A DNA stretch of 64,000 nt, taken from NCBI GenBank assembly GCA_018242485.1, contig JAFEBV010000006.1, positions 124,001-188,000 of the forward strand, written 5' to 3'. Origin of the DNA: Pseudomonadota bacterium. GTDB lineage: Bacteria > Pseudomonadota > Gammaproteobacteria > Xanthomonadales > Xanthomonadaceae. The position numbers were made by a program, and so were the translations under genes. The stretch's first letter is position 1. Every line of letters begins with the position of its first letter. Under the pieces are notes generated by a model. It was given only the letters and a program-made list of their open reading frames with translations. It was not told the origin of the DNA and ran no database searches. Positions 56,272 through 64,000 of this stretch are shown piece after piece.

Positions 56272-58185
56272 TCAGCGCGACTTTCTTGGCGCGCCCTTGC
56301 GGTGCGGCTTCGGCTTGTCCGACCTCACCTGAGCCGTTCGGGGACGAGGAGCGTTGGCGAAACCTCGTTCGTGCGACGCATGCTCGTCGCCATGCGCACC
56401 CTCGCGGCGGATGCGCAGCGTTTGCCCGGCCACGCGCACGCGCTTGAGGTGTTCGAGTAATTCGCGTGGCATGCCGATGGGCAGATCGACGAGGCTGTAG
56501 GCATCGCGGATGTCGATGCGGCCGATGTAGCGGCTCTCCAGATCGGCCTCGTTGGCGATCGCGCCGACGATGTTGCCGGGTTGCACGCCGTGGACGTGGC
56601 CGACTTCGATGCGGAAGGTTTCCATGCCCGCTTCGGGCTCGTCGCGTGGGCGGCGGCGCGGCTTGGGCGGTGGCGTGTCGTCGTCGAAGTGCAGTTCGGC
56701 GGTGTTGTGCGGTGGCGCGGTTGGCCGGCTTTCGGCCCCTCGCCCCAATCCCTCTCCCGCAAGGGGAGGGGGGCTTGGCTTGGCAGGGGTTCCGGTGTGA
56801 CGCGCGACCGGCACGGCATGCGCCGGCACGTCCAGCAACAACGGCTGCTTGCCCTGCACGAGTTTCGCCAGTGCGGCGGCGATCTCGATGGCCGGCACGT
56901 TGTGTTCGTTCTCGTAGCGAGTGACGAGATCACGGAACGCGGCGAGGTCGGTGCCCGCCAGAGCATCGGTGATGCGGGCGAGGAACTTCGCCACGCGCTG
57001 GTCGTTCACCGCTTCCACGCTGGGCAACTGCATCGGCTCGATCGGCTGCCGGGTGGCGCGCTCGATCGCGCGCAGCATGCCGCGCTCGCGCGGGGCGACG
57101 AACACGATCGCCTCGCCCTTGCGTCCGGCGCGGCCGGTGCGGCCGATGCGGTGGACGTAGCTCTCGGTGTCGTAGGGGATGTCGTAGTTGAACACGTGGC
57201 TGATGCGATCCACGTCGAGCCCGCGCGCGGCCACGTCGGTGGCGACGAGGATGTCGAGCTGACCGTCCTTGAGGCGCGCGATGGCGCGTTCGCGCTGCGG
57301 CTGCGGGATGTCGCCGTTGATCGCCGCCGCCGACAAACCGCGTGCGGCAAGCTTGCCGGCGAGTTCCTCGGTGGCCTGCTTGGTGCGCGCGAACACCAGC
57401 ATCGCCTCGAACGGTTCGGCTTCGAGGATGCGGGTGAGGGCGTCGAGTTTGTTGACGCCGCTGACCATCCAGTAGCGCTGGCGGATGCCGGCGGCGGTGG
57501 TGGTTTTCGCCGCGATCGCGATTTCCACCGGATCGCGCAGATACGTTTGCGCGATGCGCTTGATCTGCGCCGGCATGGTCGCCGAAAACAGCACCACCTG
57601 TCGTTGCTCGGGAATCTTCTTGAGCACGGTTTCGACATCGTCGATGAAACCCATGCGCAGCATCTCGTCGGCCTCGTCGAGCACGAGGCATTCGAGCGAA
57701 GACAAATCCAGGGTTCCACGTTCGAGATGGTCGATCACCCGCCCCGGCGTGCCCACCACCACGTCCACGCCACGCCGCAATGCCGACAACTGCGGGCCGT
57801 AACCTTGCCCGCCGTAGATCGGCAGGACATGGAAGCCGGTTACATGGGCGGCGTAGCGCTGGAAGGCCTCGGCGACCTGAATCGCAAGTTCGCGCGTAGG
57901 CGCGAGCACCAGCGCGCGCGGGCCGCGCGAGGATGGCCCGCCTGCGCCGGCTGACGCGCGCGCAGCGACCACCCGCGCAAGGATCGGCAACGCGAAAGCC
58001 GCGGTCTTGCCGGTGCCGGTCTGCGCCTGCCCGATTAGGTCGCGCCCGGCGAGCAGGTGCGGCAGGGTCGCCATCTGGATCGGCGAAGGCGATTCGTAGC
58101 CGACGTCGGCCAGCGCGCGCAGCACCGGCTCGGGCAGGTTGAGGTCGGTGAATCTTGGCGTGGAATGACTGGTGTCGGCGCTCAT
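56272..58185 (-). CDS. deaD: DEAD-box RNA helicase, DeaD/CsdA type, with repeat-derived insert
   Basis: A 637-residue RNA helicase. Motifs in order: QAQTGTGKT (I), PTRELAIQ (Ia), LDEADEML (II), FSATMP (III), LVATDVAARGLDVD (V) and HRIGRTGRAGR (VI). A C-terminal DbpA-like RNA-binding domain starts near residue 520 (FRIEVGHVHGVQPGNIVGAI), and a basic tail follows. Between the two, about residues 465-487, is PSPPPLAGEGLGRGAESRP, which is the translation of the intergenic palindromic repeat inserted in frame. This family helps ribosome assembly and mRNA decay in the cold. Confidence 0.92.
   Translation of the reverse strand: MSADTSHSTPRFTDLNLPEPVLRALADVGYESPSPIQMATLPHLLAGRDLIGQAQTGTGKTAAFALPILARVVAARASAGAGGPSSRGPRALVLAPTRELAIQVAEAFQRYAAHVTGFHVLPIYGGQGYGPQLSALRRGVDVVVGTPGRVIDHLERGTLDLSSLECLVLDEADEMLRMGFIDDVETVLKKIPEQRQVVLFSATMPAQIKRIAQTYLRDPVEIAIAAKTTTAAGIRQRYWMVSGVNKLDALTRILEAEPFEAMLVFARTKQATEELAGKLAARGLSAAAINGDIPQPQRERAIARLKDGQLDILVATDVAARGLDVDRISHVFNYDIPYDTESYVHRIGRTGRAGRKGEAIVFVAPRERGMLRAIERATRQPIEPMQLPSVEAVNDQRVAKFLARITDALAGTDLAAFRDLVTRYENEHNVPAIEIAAALAKLVQGKQPLLLDVPAHAVPVARHTGTPAKPSPPPLAGEGLGRGAESRPTAPPHNTAELHFDDDTPPPKPRRRPRDEPEAGMETFRIEVGHVHGVQPGNIVGAIANEADLESRYIGRIDIRDAYSLVDLPIGMPRELLEHLKRVRVAGQTLRIRREGAHGDEHASHERGFANAPRPRTAQVRSDKPKPHRKGAPRKSR
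56731..56785. repeat. Palindromic repeat inside the helicase gene
   Basis: TTCGGCCCCTCGCCCCAATC and the following CTCTCCCGCAAGGGGAGG match the intergenic element before clpP (27617-27650). It keeps the reading frame and codes a Pro/Gly-rich linker. Confidence 0.8.
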
Positions 58186-58245
58186 GGCTCATCCTGCGAT
58201 GCCGACGAGGCGACGGCGCGCACAGTGTACTGGCACAAGCTCGAT

Positions 58246-58393
58246 CACCGCTCCCTTCCCCCTTCGGGGGAAGGTGGCGCGAAGCGCCGGATGAGGGCGC
58301 GCACTGTCCGTGGTCGAGATCTGCTTCAACGACATCCGAGGGTTCTGCCCTCATCCGCCCTGCGGGCACCTTCCCCCGGAGGGGGAAGGAAGT
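58246..58393. repeat. Inverted pair of CTCATCCG-type palindromic repeats
   Basis: Two palindromes face each other: CTTCCCCCTTCGGGGGAAGG with CGCCGGATGAGGGC (58253-58297), and CCCTCATCCGCCCTGCGGGC with CTTCCCCCGGAGGGGGAAGG (58347-58390). About 50 bases lie between. No gene is present in 58186-58484. Confidence 0.75.
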
Positions 58394-58484
58394 GGTGCCC
58401 TACAGTCGGGGCTACACAGCCGCCTGTGCGAGACGGGAAGAAACGATATTCGCGCCAGCCTCAGCGTCCTCGGCCGCAGGGCGG

Positions 58485-61400
58485 TCAGGTGCCGTTCGGC
58501 ACTTGCTGCCGACCCGGCTCGCGGCGCACACGTCGCCCGCGTATCCGCGCCTGCACGCGGTCGAAATACAGATAGATCACCGGCGTCAGGTACAGGGTCA
58601 GCACCTGCGAGGTGAGCAGACCGCCGACCACGGCTAGGCCCAGCGGTCGCCGCGATTCGGAGCCGGCGCCCAGCCCCAGCGCGATCGGCAGGGTGCCCAG
58701 CAGGGCCGCGAAGCTGGTCATCATGATCGGCCGGAAGCGCACCATGCAGGCCTCGAAGATCGCCTCCGCTGCGGCCATGCCGTTGCGCTGCGCTTCCACC
58801 GCGAAATCGATCATCATGATCGCGTTCTTTTTCACGATGCCGATCAGCATGATCAGCCCGACCGCCGAATACAGGCTCAGGTCGATATGGAAGATCAGCA
58901 GCGTCAACAGCGCGCCGAATGCGGCGGTGGGCAGGCCGGAGAGGATCGTCAGCGGGTGGATGAAGCTCTCGTAGAGGATGCCCAGCACGAGGTAGATCAC
59001 GAAGATCGCCAGCACCAGCAGCAGGCCCATGCCGTTGACCGAGGACTGGAACGCCTGCGCGGTGCCCTGGAAGGAACCGGTGAGCGTGTCGGGCAGGCGC
59101 AGGCGTTTCACCGCGTCGTCGATGCGCTCCACCGCTTGACTGAGCGACACGCCCGGTGCGAGGTTGAAGGAGATCGTGACCGACGGCACCTGACCGAGGT
59201 GGGTGATCGTCGCCGGGCCCACCGAGGTATCGAAGTGCGCCACCGCCGACAGCGGCACCAGTTGCCCGCTCGACGCGTGCAGGTAGATGCGCCCGAGCAC
59301 GGCGGGGTCGTCCTGCAGCTTTGGATCGACCTGCAGCAGCACCCAGTACTGGTCGATTGCGGTGTAGATGGTGGAAACCTGCTGCGGGCCGAAGGCGGCG
59401 TACAGCGCATCCTCGACTTGCGCCGCGGTGATGCCGACCGCCGCCGCGGCGTCGCGGTCGATGCGCACGTCCACCTGCGGGGTGGCGATCTGCAGGTCGG
59501 AGATCACATCCTGAAAGCCGGGCAGCTTGGCGATCGCATCCACCAGCGGCGGGACGCTGGCGAACAGTTCCTTGGTGTCGGTGTCCTGCACGGTGTACTG
59601 GTACTGCGCCTGCGTCAGGTGCCCGCCGATGCGGATGATCGGGATGTTCTGCAACGACACCTTGAAGCCGGGGATGCCGTCGAGCTTGGGTCGCAGTTGC
59701 TGGATCACCTGCGCCGGCGAGGGCCGCTGGCCGGCGGGCTTGAGCGCGATCACCATGCGCCCGACGTTGAGCGTGGAACTGCTGCCGGACACGCCGATGA
59801 AGGAGATCACCCGCGCCACGTTCGGGTCGGCCTGGATGATCTTCGCGGCCTGCTGCTGCTTGGCGGCCATCGCGTCGAAGCCGATGTCCTCGGCGGCCTG
59901 GGTGAACACGAACAACTGGCCGATGTCGTCGTCGGGCAAAAAGCCCTTGGGCATGTACCAGAACAGCCACGCGGTGGCGACGAGGATGCCGAAGAATGCG
60001 GCCAGCACCAGCCGCCGATGCCGCAGACAGGCGTGCAGGCTGCGGCGATAGAACGCCTGCATGCCGTCGAACGCGCGCTCGAACGATTGGTACATGCGCC
60101 CATGACGCTCGCCGGCATGCGTGTGCAGCATGCGGCTGCACAGCATCGGGGTCAGGCTCAGCGACACCAGTCCCGACACCAGCACGGCGGCGACGATGGT
60201 CACCGCGAACTCGTGCAGCAACCGGCCGATGATGCCGCCCATGAACAGCAGCGGGATGAACACGGCGGCCAGCGACAGCGTCATCGACAGGATGGTGAAG
60301 CCGATTTCCTTGCTGCCGTCGAAGGTCGCCTGCAGCGGCGTCTTGCCCATCTCGACGTGGCGGGAAATGTTCTCCAGCATCACGATGGCATCGTCCACCA
60401 CGAAGCCCACGCACAGCGTGAGTGCCATCAGCGAAAGGTTGTCGAGGCTGTAGCCGAACGGATACATCACCGCGAAGGTGCCGACGATCGACATCGGCAG
60501 CGCCAGCGAGGGGATGATCGTCGCCGGCAGGTTGCGCAGGAACAGGAAGATCACCAGCACCACCAGCCACAGCGCCAGCAGCAGGCTGAACTGCACGTCG
60601 TCCACCGAGGCGCGGATGGACTGCGTGCGGTCGTAGAACACGCGCATGTCCAGACCTGCAGGCAGTTGTTTGCGGAACTGCGGCAGCAGCGCGCGGATGC
60701 GCTCGACCACGGCGATGGTATTCACCCCGGGCTGTTTCTGGATCGCCAGGATCACGCCGCGATGCCCGCCGTTGACCCACGCGGCGAGCTTGTCGGTCTG
60801 CACGCCGTCGTACACGCGGGCGATGTCGCGCAGCCGCACCGGTGCGCCGTCCTTGTAGCTGACGATCAGGTTGGCGAAGGATTTGGCGTCGGTGAACTGG
60901 CCATCGACATTGACGTTCCAGGTGCGAGCGCTGCCGTAGAGCACGCCGGTGGGCTCGTTGACGCTGCCGCTGCCGACTGCCTGCGCGACCTGATCGATGC
61001 CCAGCCCGCGCGCGGCCATCGCCGCCGGGTCGAGGTCGATGCGCACGGCGAACTTCTGCGAACCGTACACATTCACCAGCGCCACGCCCTCGACCATCGA
61101 CAGGCGCTGCGCGAGCAGCGATTCGCCGTACTCATCCACCTTCGACAGCGGCAGCGTGTCCGAACTCATCGCGATGTAGTAGATCGGCGCGTCGGCCGGA
61201 TTGACCTTGCGGAAGGTCGGCGGCACGGTCATCGTCGTAGGCAGTTGATGCAGTGCCGCCGAGATCGCCGATTGCACGTCCAGCGCGGCGGCGTCGATGT
61301 TGCGATCGAGGCTGAATTGCAAGGTGATCTGGGTCTGCCCGATGCCGCTCTGCGAGGTCATCGAGTCCAGCGCCGGGATGGTCGAGAACTGCTTCTCCAG

Positions 61401-61598
61401 CGGCGTGGCGACCGACGAGGCCATCGTCTCCGGCGAGGCACCCGGCAACTGCGCGGTGACCATGATGGTCGGGAAATCCACGTTCGGCAGATCCGACACC
61501 GGCAATTGCCGGTAGGCGGCGATGCCGAACACGAGGATGCCCAGCATCACCAGCAGGGTCATCACCGGCCGGCGGACGAAGATCGCGGAGATGTTCAC
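58485..61598 (-). CDS. RND multidrug efflux pump, MdtB/MdtC-like permease
   Basis: A 1037-residue inner-membrane transporter. The N-terminus ISAIFVRRPVMTLLVMLGIL and the segments GFVVDDAIVMLENISRH (with the proton-relay Asp pair) and LIMLIGIVKKNAIMMIDFA are typical of the HAE1 family. It resembles MdtB/MdtC in the FVRRPV start and in its small-step motifs. It starts with GTG at 61598, overlapping the adaptor stop by four bases. An outer-membrane channel gene is not in the window. Substrate range cannot be predicted. Confidence 0.93.
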   Translation of the reverse strand: MNISAIFVRRPVMTLLVMLGILVFGIAAYRQLPVSDLPNVDFPTIMVTAQLPGASPETMASSVATPLEKQFSTIPALDSMTSQSGIGQTQITLQFSLDRNIDAAALDVQSAISAALHQLPTTMTVPPTFRKVNPADAPIYYIAMSSDTLPLSKVDEYGESLLAQRLSMVEGVALVNVYGSQKFAVRIDLDPAAMAARGLGIDQVAQAVGSGSVNEPTGVLYGSARTWNVNVDGQFTDAKSFANLIVSYKDGAPVRLRDIARVYDGVQTDKLAAWVNGGHRGVILAIQKQPGVNTIAVVERIRALLPQFRKQLPAGLDMRVFYDRTQSIRASVDDVQFSLLLALWLVVLVIFLFLRNLPATIIPSLALPMSIVGTFAVMYPFGYSLDNLSLMALTLCVGFVVDDAIVMLENISRHVEMGKTPLQATFDGSKEIGFTILSMTLSLAAVFIPLLFMGGIIGRLLHEFAVTIVAAVLVSGLVSLSLTPMLCSRMLHTHAGERHGRMYQSFERAFDGMQAFYRRSLHACLRHRRLVLAAFFGILVATAWLFWYMPKGFLPDDDIGQLFVFTQAAEDIGFDAMAAKQQQAAKIIQADPNVARVISFIGVSGSSSTLNVGRMVIALKPAGQRPSPAQVIQQLRPKLDGIPGFKVSLQNIPIIRIGGHLTQAQYQYTVQDTDTKELFASVPPLVDAIAKLPGFQDVISDLQIATPQVDVRIDRDAAAAVGITAAQVEDALYAAFGPQQVSTIYTAIDQYWVLLQVDPKLQDDPAVLGRIYLHASSGQLVPLSAVAHFDTSVGPATITHLGQVPSVTISFNLAPGVSLSQAVERIDDAVKRLRLPDTLTGSFQGTAQAFQSSVNGMGLLLVLAIFVIYLVLGILYESFIHPLTILSGLPTAAFGALLTLLIFHIDLSLYSAVGLIMLIGIVKKNAIMMIDFAVEAQRNGMAAAEAIFEACMVRFRPIMMTSFAALLGTLPIALGLGAGSESRRPLGLAVVGGLLTSQVLTLYLTPVIYLYFDRVQARIRGRRVRREPGRQQVPNGT

Positions 61599-62746
61599 GG
61601 AGCGCTTCCGCTCGCCTCGGCTGGCGACGTGGCGGCGACGATCTTCACCGGCGCGCCCTCGATCAATCGCGACTGCCCATCGGTGACCACGCTTTCGCCG
61701 GCATGCAGGCCAGCGCTCACCAGCGAACGGCCATCGACGCTGCGTGCTACCGTCACTGCGCGCAGGTGGGCGATGCCGTGATCGACGACGAACACGAAGC
61801 TGCCGTTCGGGCCGGCCTTCACGGCCGCATCCGGGACGCTGAGCGCGTTCGCGCCGCCGCCCAGATCCAACGCGATGTCCACGAACTGGCCCGGCCACAG
61901 GCGCTCATCGGTGTTGGCGAAACTGGCGCGCAGCTTGACCGTGTTGGTGGCTGGATCGACCGCGTTGTCGATGAAGGCCAGATTGCCCGTGGTCGATCCG
62001 TGCGTGGCATCGTCGATAGCGTGCACGACAAGCGGCGCTTTGGTCTGCGCGGCGCGCACGCGATCCACGTCGGCGCCGGGGATGGCGAAGTTCACGTAGA
62101 TCGGCGCGATCTGGTTGATCGTCAACAGTGCGTTGACGTCGTTGGCCTTCACCAGATTGCCGGGCTGCACGAGGATGCGCCCGGCGCGCCCGTCGATGGG
62201 CGCGCGGATGTCGGTGTAGCCCAGAGTCAGCTTCGCCGCCGCGATGCTGGCCTGATCGACCTTGATCCCGGCCTGCGCGCTTTCCAGCGCGGTCGTGTAC
62301 TGCTGCATCTGGTCGGCGGAGATGTAGTGCTGCGCAGCGATCGGGCGATAGCGATTCACCTGCGCCTGCGCCAGATCGCGCGCGGCCTCGTCGCGGGCCA
62401 GCGCGGCCTGCGCCTGCGCGAGCGTGGCCTGCGCCGGGCGCGGATCGATGCGGAACAGCAACTGGCCCTTGCGCACGTTGTCGCCGTCGCGGATGTCGCT
62501 CTCCAGCAATTGCCCATCCACCAGCGACTTCACCGCGATGGCATTGATCGCCTCCACCGTGCCGACCGCGCGGATGCGCTCGGGCACGTCGGCCTGCACG
62601 ACTTGGGCGACGGTGACTGGCACGGCCGGGGTTGCGGGCGGAGCAGGAACCTGCGAACAAGCGGCCAAGGCTGCCAGCGCCGCCATCGGCAGCCATGTCC
62701 GCCGGAGGCGGGTAGGGAAGTGCGAGAGATCCATTCGATCCGGCAT
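61595..62746 (-). CDS. RND efflux periplasmic adaptor (membrane fusion protein), MdtA-like
   Basis: A 383-residue lipoprotein (lipobox LAAC, ALAACSQ). The biotinyl-lipoyl-like half VKSLVDGQLLESDIRDGDNVRKGQLLF, given here in part as VDGQLLESDIRDGDNVRKG, and GYTDIRAPIDGRAGRILVQP are characteristic of MdtA/AcrA adaptors. It links the RND pump to an outer-membrane channel. Two starts are possible: 62746 or 62734. First gene of the two-gene pump operon. Confidence 0.93.
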   Translation of the reverse strand: MPDRMDLSHFPTRLRRTWLPMAALAALAACSQVPAPPATPAVPVTVAQVVQADVPERIRAVGTVEAINAIAVKSLVDGQLLESDIRDGDNVRKGQLLFRIDPRPAQATLAQAQAALARDEAARDLAQAQVNRYRPIAAQHYISADQMQQYTTALESAQAGIKVDQASIAAAKLTLGYTDIRAPIDGRAGRILVQPGNLVKANDVNALLTINQIAPIYVNFAIPGADVDRVRAAQTKAPLVVHAIDDATHGSTTGNLAFIDNAVDPATNTVKLRASFANTDERLWPGQFVDIALDLGGGANALSVPDAAVKAGPNGSFVFVVDHGIAHLRAVTVARSVDGRSLVSAGLHAGESVVTDGQSRLIEGAPVKIVAATSPAEASGSAP

Positions 62747-62933
62747 GCAGGGCGTCCGCACAAACGATTGACCGAGGCGATTATGTCCCAGGCAGGTGCC
62801 ATGCGGCCGAATATAGGTCATCGGTCACGTTGCGACGATTGTGCGGGCAATCATTGCGGCCAAGATTGCAATCGATACTTGTGCCCCATCCCGTCGAAGG
62901 CATTCGTCTGCAGTCGTCACGCGGTCTGATTGT

Positions 62934-64000
62934 TCATGCCGGCGCGTGTTCCGGCGGCTCTGCGGGCAGGTGGATGGCGTAGTGCAGGCCGTGGCCGGGC
63001 TTGCTGTCCACGCTGATCGTGCCACCGAGTTTTGTGGTAACCAGGTTGTGGACGATGTTGGTGCCCAGGCCGCTGCCGCCTTGCCCGCGTTTGGTGGTGT
63101 AGAACGGTTCGAACAATCGGTGCAGCGCCTGCGGCGACAGGCCGGATCCATCGTCGCGGTAGTCGATGGTCACGCCCGCATCGTCCGGCGCCACCGAGAT
63201 GGCGATGTGGCCGTGATCGGTGTGCTCGAAGGCGTGCGCCACCGAGTTGAGGACGAGATTGGTCAATACCTGCGACAGCGCGCCGGGAATGCTGCGCAAG
63301 CGCAGCGACGGATCGCAATCGACGACGATGGTGTGGCCGGTGCGCTTGAACTTGGGGCGGATCGACCGCAGCGTGTCCTCGATCGATTCGGCCAGCACGA
63401 TATCGCGCACCTGCTCGGAGGATTGATCGACAGCCACTTGCTTGAAGCTGCGGATCAGGCCGCTGGCGCGCAGCGTGTTGTTGGCGAGCACGCCGAGCAA
63501 TTCGTCGCTGGATTCGAGAAACGCCTTGATCGCCGGATCCTCCAGCGCTGCCGGCGGAAGCGCATCGCGCAGCCGCCTGGATTCTTCCAGCATCAGGCTC
63601 ACCGCGGTGGTGCAGATGCCCAGCGGGGTGTTGACCTCGTGGGCGATGCTGGCGACCAGCGCGCCGAGGGATGCGAGCTTTTCCTGCCGCACCAGTTCGC
63701 CCTGCGCCATGCCCAGATGCATCAGGGTCATTTCCAGTTCGCGGTTCTTCTCCTGCAGCGCGGCATTGCCTGAAGCCAGATGCGCATGCGCCGAACGCAG
63801 CGCCTCGTCGGCCTGCTTGCGCGAGAGCGCGGCGGCGATGTGTTCGGCGACGAAGGTCAGCAGGGCGAGGTCGTCGTCGTCGTAACCGATCTTCGGGTCG
63901 TAGCTTTGCAGCATCAGCACGCCCAGCACCTTGTCCTGATGGATCATCGGCGCGCCGATCCAGCTGGTGAAGGTGACATTGCCCAGCACGTGGTGGATCA
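62934..64000 (-). CDS. Sensor histidine kinase with GAF domain, C-terminal part
   Basis: The frame is open to the window edge, so the N-terminus is missing; about 355 residues are visible. The GAF end (SWIGAPMIHQDKVLGVLMLQ) is followed by a coiled linker and a HisKA-like region with SIAHEVNTPLG (phospho-acceptor His). The ATPase domain shows NLVLNSVAHAF (N box), DDGSGL (G1) and GSGLGTNIVHNLV (G2). No partner response regulator is in view. Signal unknown. Confidence 0.9.
   Translation of the reverse strand, partial: IHHVLGNVTFTSWIGAPMIHQDKVLGVLMLQSYDPKIGYDDDDLALLTFVAEHIAAALSRKQADEALRSAHAHLASGNAALQEKNRELEMTLMHLGMAQGELVRQEKLASLGALVASIAHEVNTPLGICTTAVSLMLEESRRLRDALPPAALEDPAIKAFLESSDELLGVLANNTLRASGLIRSFKQVAVDQSSEQVRDIVLAESIEDTLRSIRPKFKRTGHTIVVDCDPSLRLRSIPGALSQVLTNLVLNSVAHAFEHTDHGHIAISVAPDDAGVTIDYRDDGSGLSPQALHRLFEPFYTTKRGQGGSGLGTNIVHNLVTTKLGGTISVDSKPGHGLHYAIHLPAEPPEHAPA

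Overview
The window is about 64 kb of a GC-rich chromosome from a gammaproteobacterium. The gene order points to the Xanthomonadales/Lysobacterales, most likely a Rhodanobacteraceae- or Xanthomonadaceae-like species. The evidence is the truD-surE-pcm-yqaA-nlpD order, the trigger factor-clpP-clpX-lon-hupB-(tRNA-Val, tRNA-Asp)-ppiD block, the mltD-gloB-yafS-like-rnhA-dnaQ block, small Xanthomonad-type lipoproteins, and many GC-rich palindromic intergenic repeats. The genus assignment is an inference from synteny, not from any search.

Layout. 1-5.1 kb: the end of truD, two paralogous mini-lipoproteins separated by an array of five hairpins, an Smr-domain nuclease gene on the other strand, then the translationally coupled surE-pcm-yqaA-nlpD operon. 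5.2-9.4 kb: a secreted GH25 lysozyme where rpoS would usually stand, and the copper-resistance pair copA-copB. 9.6-14.3 kb: an AmpD-like amidase, a small alpha/beta hydrolase, the bifunctional 23S rRNA methylase rlmKL, a PmtA-like methyltransferase and tRNA-fMet. Beyond the tRNA lies a scar made of a recombinase remnant and a duplicated methyltransferase tail. 14.5-25.2 kb: accessory metabolism (DUF5329 protein, M20 hydrolase, GNAT, MmcQ, pirin, Rieske oxygenase, OmpA-like protein with a duplicated domain, membrane protein, two FAD-dependent oxidoreductases around a REP cluster). 25.35-26.16 kb: tRNA cluster Pro-Arg-His-Lys-Leu, with a truncated tRNA-His copy and a 128-bp inverted-repeat element inserted.

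26.2-35.3 kb is the protein-quality-control block: trigger factor, ClpP, ClpX, Lon, HU, tRNA-Val, tRNA-Asp and PpiD. Heat-shock (sigma-32-like) promoter matches stand before clpP and lon. 35.3-36.0 kb is a repeat-rich junk region. 36.0-41.6 kb holds fabI, the lytic transglycosylase mltD, glyoxalase II, a YafS-like methyltransferase, RNase HI and the DNA polymerase III epsilon-type exonuclease.

41.8-56.2 kb is the most unusual part. It contains a membrane Ser/Thr kinase, a convergent PP2C phosphatase, two paralogous giant autotransporters (1231 and 1767 residues) built from Ig-like GNNQ repeats and DUF11 repeats, and, divergent from the larger one, a 773-residue exported Sel1/coiled-coil/caspase-like protein. 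56.3-64 kb: a DEAD-box helicase whose gene has absorbed a palindromic repeat in frame, an RND efflux pump with its adaptor, and the 3' part of a GAF-histidine kinase gene that runs off the window.
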